Source: Scleroderma bovista | Taxonomy: Eukaryota > Basidiomycota > Agaricomycetes > Boletales > Sclerodermataceae | Length of the DNA stretch: 64,000 bases | Direction: 5' to 3' | Assembly: GCA_037178675.1 (NCBI GenBank) | Contig: JAYMGJ010000384.1 | Location: 48,984 to 112,983, forward strand | In this document: in pieces, positions 59,642 through 64,000 of the stretch | Position numbering within the stretch: the first letter of the stretch is position 1 | How the letters are laid out: each line of letters starts with the position of its first letter | Program-made: the position numbers and the translations under genes | The notes under the pieces: generated by a model | Seen by the model: the letters and a program-made list of their open reading frames with translations, nothing else | The model's database searches: none | What the model was told of the DNA's origin: nothing

Positions 59642-60271
59642 ATGCCTGATCCCTGGATGAATCCCCATCATATGCTGCTCCTTTGCGAAGAAAGGATGGC
59701 TCTTCATTACTCATCCCTGAGGATTCAACGTCCATGCAAGTCGCTTGCACTGTCTCCTGGTGGATACCAGCCAGGACACCTTCTAGGTCATTCACAAGTG
59801 TGAAGTACTCTTCCATGAATTTATTGATGTCCTTGTTGACCCGTCTAGGTATGACATTGACCCACCACCATAGCTTGTGTTTTGCATCATATAGTATATC
59901 CGAGGTATGATTGGATTTTTTCTTTGCTGACCAGGACTGAGTGTGTGAAGCAGGTTTAGGTGCAATAGCCTTCTTGCAAGCCGACCTGTGGGTGGAGTTT
60001 TCCCTAGGTACTTCTGTGTTGCTGAAGTGAGCTTCAACTTGTGATAAGAGTTGTTCAAGTGTTCAGGTGTGAGGGAGTCGAGGGCATGGGGGAATATGTG
60101 ATGTGTGAGGCAGATGAAGCCACTTGAAATCATCAGCTTCTCCTCATCAAGGATCAGTCCCTTCATCTCATGATCAAGAATTTCGTTCATATTGAGAACA
60201 GTACGTCCCTTTGGAGGCACAGCTGTTGAGCTGAGCTTTTGCAGGATTTCTGTTTGCCACTCCTTGTTCAT
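59642..60271 (-). pseudogene. FunK1-type protein kinase, N-terminal part
   Basis: On the minus strand from the ATG near 60271: MNKEWQTEILQKLSS, NEILDHEMKGLILDEEKLM, then in the next frame YDAKHKLWWWVNV and RRVNKDINKFMEEYFTLV, ending QALQAFLN at the edge of the fold-back element. Together with the piece at 57225-57926 it makes the usual order of a FunK1 N-terminal half. A frame change lies near 59890 (possibly an intron). Confidence 0.5.
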
Positions 60272-60349
60272 GAGTGGGACTGAGTAAGATGCGTAGTCAG
60301 AGCATGCGCGCGCACAATGAATGCAAAGTAAGAAATGATTAATCAGCTA

Positions 60350-61073
60350 CTAAGTATGGGCGCCAACAGAAGTAAGTGTATAAAAAAGGCCCTTCTCCCA
60401 ATACTTGTTCAGCCAAAATTCCTCTGACAAAGCAATGCTATTTGTTGATGATAAATGTTTGTTTGCAGTCTTTCTAAAACATGGAACCAGGTTAACTGGA
60501 GCACAAAGTTGACTGAGAGGTATGATATTGCCAAAATATTTGCCATTTGCTCTTTTGGCTCTGTGAAGGACATGCATTGAAGTAACTGGGTCAAATTCAC
60601 TGGGACCTTGAGGTACAATGTTGAATCGTTGAACATACACCAAGAATATGTCATGCAAATGAGGCCTTTGACCGTGAGGCGGCACAGGGCGAAAGATAAG
60701 CCGCAGGTCCCTAATACAATGACCTGGGGGATGGGAATGAGTCAAATGAGTCAACTGAGGGGGACAAGTGAAGTATCAACTTACCCTTCAGCTCTGATTG
60801 AGGCCACTCTTTGCTGGAATCAACATTTACTAAGACTGCATCATATTGCCCATGATGCCAGCTAGTAGATGGTGGTGCAGCAGCAACCATTTGTGCCAGA
60901 TTAAGATCACTGCCCGGATGAAATGGTGTCTGCTGGAGATGGACTATGTGCCATACGGCGAGGTGGGAGAACGGGAGATTGCAATCATTCTTTAGATGAT
61001 GTTGACCTGCAACCTGGTGTGGCAACTTTTGCGCTTCACACTGGAAGTAGTTGCCAAGCGCACTGTGAGTCAA
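60350..61073 (-). mobile_element. Plavaka-type DNA transposon remnant (transposase C-terminus)
   Basis: Minus-strand pieces read NYFQCEAQKLPHQ, then FHPGSDLNLAQMVAA (~60910-60870), an intron, and CIRDLRLIFRPVPPHGQRPHLHDIFLVYVQRFN (broken for length), HVLHRAKRANGKYFGNIIPLSQL (broken), NLVPCFRK and STNSIALSEEFWLNKYW, ending at ~60350. The blocks PHLHDIFLVYVQRFN and IPLSQLRAPVNLVPRF are hallmarks of the C-terminal region of Plavaka (CACTA-like) transposases of mushrooms. The catalytic core and the N-terminus are absent from the window. It lies upstream of, and on the same strand as, the FunK1 remnant; host gene capture by such elements is common. Confidence 0.6.
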
Positions 61074-62953
61074 AGTGTGGGTTTAGGTCAAAACAACAAC
61101 CAAAACACAACACCAATAGACAAAGAAAGAGTAGTGGTTTGCCTGTGCAGAATCCAGATAGGAGTTGGGTTGAAATCGGGGGTGCTACACAGAGAGGGGA
61201 GTGCAGCAAGGAGACAGGGATGCCTCAGATGTCCAGAGGCAAGGAAGATTAACTAGAATGAAGCCTAGACTCCACTTGAGCCTAGTAAGAAAAATAGATC
61301 TTGGATAACTTGGATAAACTTGACAATATTGAGCCTTTAGACCTTCACTGAAGCCTACAAGGACTCAAGGACTGGAGGGATACTGATTGAGAGAGTCTGA
61401 GAGAGGGATAATTTTGTGCAATTGGGTCTATGATCACTGGGCTGAGCCCAGGGGTTTAAATACATGGGGGGGCACAGCATTAAAGTACAAAAAAAGAAGG
61501 GAGTAAGCAGAATTTGTCAAGGATTGGTAAGAGCTTTGTAAGGGCTTTGTAAGCGATCAGTAAGCAAGGGATAAGCAGGAATGAGTAAGCTGCATGACAA
61601 GGTTGATTGGTAAGGGAGTGAGTCATCAGCTGAGTAATATATCAAAAATGTGAAAGGGATAGAGTAATACTGATGACAAGAGAGCATCAGTAAGCAAGGG
61701 ATGAGTCACTGCACAGCAGAAGGAGTCATTGATGCACAGCCCAAGAAGTTTGATGGGAGGCTATGTACCATCAGGAATTTGATGGGACAACAATGAGGAA
61801 GATCTGAGATAAATAGGGGGATTGATCTGAGATAGAATAGCCACAAGAAGGGTATCAGGGGTCCAGAGGTCTTTTGGGGGTCAGCATACACTAAGGTATA
61901 GTGCATGTGTTCTAGTGGCACTGAAGTGCAACCATGGGCTCTCTTGATGAGCTCTCTTCTGGGAAAGAACAAGAGAGGATTCTTCTTCCTAATAGCACTC
62001 TAAAGTGGGGGTATAACTGTCATGGTGCTGGGGGATGCTGTCTGAAAGTAGGGAAGCAGATGGAGTATTGAATTTGATGCATCCAGGGAAGCGAGACGAA
62101 CAACAGAGGAAGATGGACATGGCAAGTATCTGGGAGGAAGAGACCATAGGATGAGGGCTCAGGGGACACAGAGACGACCAGAGAAGACTTTTCAAGCTTG
62201 ACAATAGACCTAAGATGACCAAAGTACGTCCTTGATGCAGGACTGATGAGGAGAACACGCTGACAAAGAATGAGGGGGACTGAGGGAGCAGGCTGGGAAG
62301 ATATGTGCCAGGCAGTGCACAGGAACTCTGGGAGAGGCTGTCCTAAGAGCAGGACATAGTGGAGATCTGTAGCAATAGCGGAGAAATGATCCAGAGAAAA
62401 TATGGACTCCATAGTGACCGATGAGATGAACATCTGGATTGCAGGGGGAATATCTCTGTGGAAAATGAACAGATTTGTGTCGGAACTTAACAGGCAGATA
62501 GACCATGCTCTGGGCTCTATGACAGTATAGTCACATGCCTGATAGCTTCAGAAACGGTGGAGCTATTCAAAATATCGGAATGCTGGCACTGGGTGCCTAA
62601 AAATGACATTTGGGCGCTAAAAATCATTTTTTCTCTTTCTCCTTTGTTTCTCCATCAATTCTTCAGCTTCTTTGATTGTTCTGGTATGGGAGTTGGACTG
62701 CAGAAGTGTGCATTCCTCTCTCATACCATAATTGATGTTATTCCTTCAGTTTCTTCTGCTTCTTGGTGGTTCTCATGCAAGGGATGACTGCTGGACGTTG
62801 GCATTCATCTCTTGCATCAGGATAGTCTTCTTGTGTGATAGATGGCTACGATGAGGGTCCGTCGTGCTTATCCTTCACATAAGGATCATTCAATATAGGC
62901 ATTATCTTCCATGTTCACTGTACCAAACCTGTTTGGTGCATGACAGTGTGCTG
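61074..62953. other. Repeat-like region without recognised genes
   Basis: Several overlapping minus-strand frames of 80-137 codons (61700-62510) are Ser/Pro/Leu/His-rich and match no family I know. Plus-strand text at ~61436-61470 has a TTTAAATAC box. 62640-62830 contains two loosely similar ~80 bp units (TTCAGCTTCTTTGATTG and TTCAGTTTCTTCTGCTTC). Probably decayed transposon sequence. Confidence 0.3.
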
Positions 62954-63353
62954 TGTTGAGAAAGTAGGTGCTTAGTCATCACTAGCACGTGACTTCTCTA
63001 GAGACCTGACACGTGATGTGTCTGGACTCATCCTCTTCCATGTGATTGTTTAAAAGTCACATGACCGGTTATCAGAGTACCAACTAACCGGAGTCATATC
63101 GCTGATCTATGACATCATCAAGATAAGCAGAGATAATGTTCCTTCCAGAATGTTCTTATGGGTCATTCTAGACTGTTTCTTATCTCTTATCTTTACCTGT
63201 GACTCACTGTGGCCTTCTACAAGTTTCTGTGAGTTTCCACAGGATTACTATGTTAGGAAGGTACATATCTACCTGTCCATTTATGGACTTCCAGAGACTT
63301 CTTACTTTACATGGTCTGTGTGCAGCTCAGATGTATAAATACCCTATGGTACA
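62954..63353 (+). mobile_element. Candidate 5' LTR of a retrotransposon (about 400 bp)
   Basis: Starts TGTTGAGAAAG and ends GGTACA (TG...CA ends). It has a TATAAAT box (63334-63340) near its 3' end and is followed directly by a sequence resembling a primer-binding site. Length and layout fit a Ty1/copia-like LTR. The second LTR, if any, lies beyond the window, so this is unproven. No gag frame is recognisable in the following 640 bp. Confidence 0.4.
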
Positions 63354-63364
63354 TGGTAGCAGAG
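63354..63364 (+). other. Possible tRNA primer-binding site
   Basis: TGGTAGCAGAG begins at the base after the candidate LTR end. It would pair with a tRNA 3' end ...CTCTGCTACCA, similar to the initiator-Met sites used by many LTR elements. Confidence 0.4.
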
Positions 63365-64000
63365 TAGGATTTTACCCACTTACATTTTATCCTCTGTTCT
63401 ATCCAAGAACTCTATCAAACCACCTTCGGTTTATTACTCCTAGGTTGAACCATCTAACAAGAGCGAGTTGTAACTTTGTTGTCATTCTTGTTAGGCCCGC
63501 TGTGCTTGTCCATTGTATATCTTTGGGCAGTACCTCCCGTTATGCTGGTTGTCAGATTGATCATGGGAATGGCAGTCATCATTGCAATGTTGGCGCTGGA
63601 GGTGTTCGTAGCCATGGTCATTGTCAGTGGCTGATTGTTGATAATGACCTGAGTATTGAACATGCTGGTCATCGGATTGGTGGTGGCCTGGGCATTAGAG
63701 GTGCTGGCTGTGACATTGGTGGTGGCAGGAGTTGACGTGGTAGTTGCTGGCGGGTACGCATCTACAGGTAGTAAAGGATGCACTGATTAAGGGTTGTGGT
63801 ACTGACTTGGTCATGTGGTACTAGTTGACAATTGTTGATATGGTCATGGTGGTTGCGGCCATCATCCTGGTAGTGGTTGAGGTGGTGGTTGAGTTTGACA
63901 TGTCAGTGTGTCAACGTCTTCAACAACAGTGTGAGCGGCAGTACATCGACTCAACATGAGTCAAAAAGATGCAGCTCTCTGGAGAAAGGATCAATGCATA
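63365..64000. other. Unassigned right edge with GGTGGT-rich repeats
   Basis: 63530-63910 is a degenerate GGTGGT/ATTGGTGGTGGC repeat, giving Thr/Asn-rich frames on the minus strand (109 codons at 63454-63783). It resembles the low-complexity core at 58400-58860. No gene was recognised. Confidence 0.35.

Overview
The window is nuclear DNA from a filamentous basidiomycete, most likely an Agaricomycete. The evidence is: genes cut by many 45-65 bp GT-AG introns; a myosin-motor chitin synthase; an ERT1/AcuK-type regulator; HNH, FunK1 and Plavaka-type proteins that are expanded in mushroom-forming fungi; and long repeat-rich, gene-poor stretches. Short palindromes of the kind at 50.7-51.8 kb make me think of Boletales, but that is only an impression.

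Layout. (1) 0-17.4 kb is an accessory island. Two long minus-strand copies (A, B), one decayed plus-strand copy (C) and two 5' stubs (D1, D2) belong to one gene family. It combines a P-loop NTPase with a C-terminal restriction-nuclease-like region, a plan resembling Crinkler/CR effectors. Among them lie a broken cyc8/ssn6 TPR pseudogene, a multi-pass membrane protein and a cytochrome P450. (2) 18.5-24.5 kb is an imperfect tandem duplication; each unit holds a small membrane-protein gene with a CxxC-type N-terminus. (3) 25.9-44.7 kb is the conserved core: an intron-containing tRNA-Pro(UGG), the chitin synthase (10 exons), the chaperonin subunit CCT3, ERT1 convergent with it, a PSD-family decarboxylase with one frameshift, a WDR5/Swd3 homologue and an HNH-domain protein. 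(4) 44.7-48.5 kb holds two more NTPase-nuclease copies (E, F), both broken. F is a near-identical duplicate of A.

(5) 48.9-55.8 kb is the most unusual region. A hairpin-rich 780 bp unit is tandemly duplicated and ends in telomere-like TTAGG(G) repeats. Then come 11 copies of a 17 bp palindrome (GTCCATCCwGGATGGAC) separated by unique spacers, many about 70 bp apart. Next is an 874-residue protein of unknown function. The same palindrome then recurs in a five-copy 100 bp minisatellite on the other side of that gene. (6) 56-64 kb is AT-richer repeat ground: a FunK1-type kinase pseudogene split by a 1.7 kb fold-back element (itself carrying a nested MITE), a Plavaka-type transposase C-terminus, and what looks like a 400 bp LTR with a primer-binding site.

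How the parts relate. The core genes do independent housekeeping work (wall synthesis, protein folding, gluconeogenic control, H3K4 methylation). The flanks are shaped by duplication and decay of one effector- or transposon-like family and by several mobile elements. All exon limits were read by eye from splice signals and frame continuity. Functional names rest on motif recognition, not on database searches.
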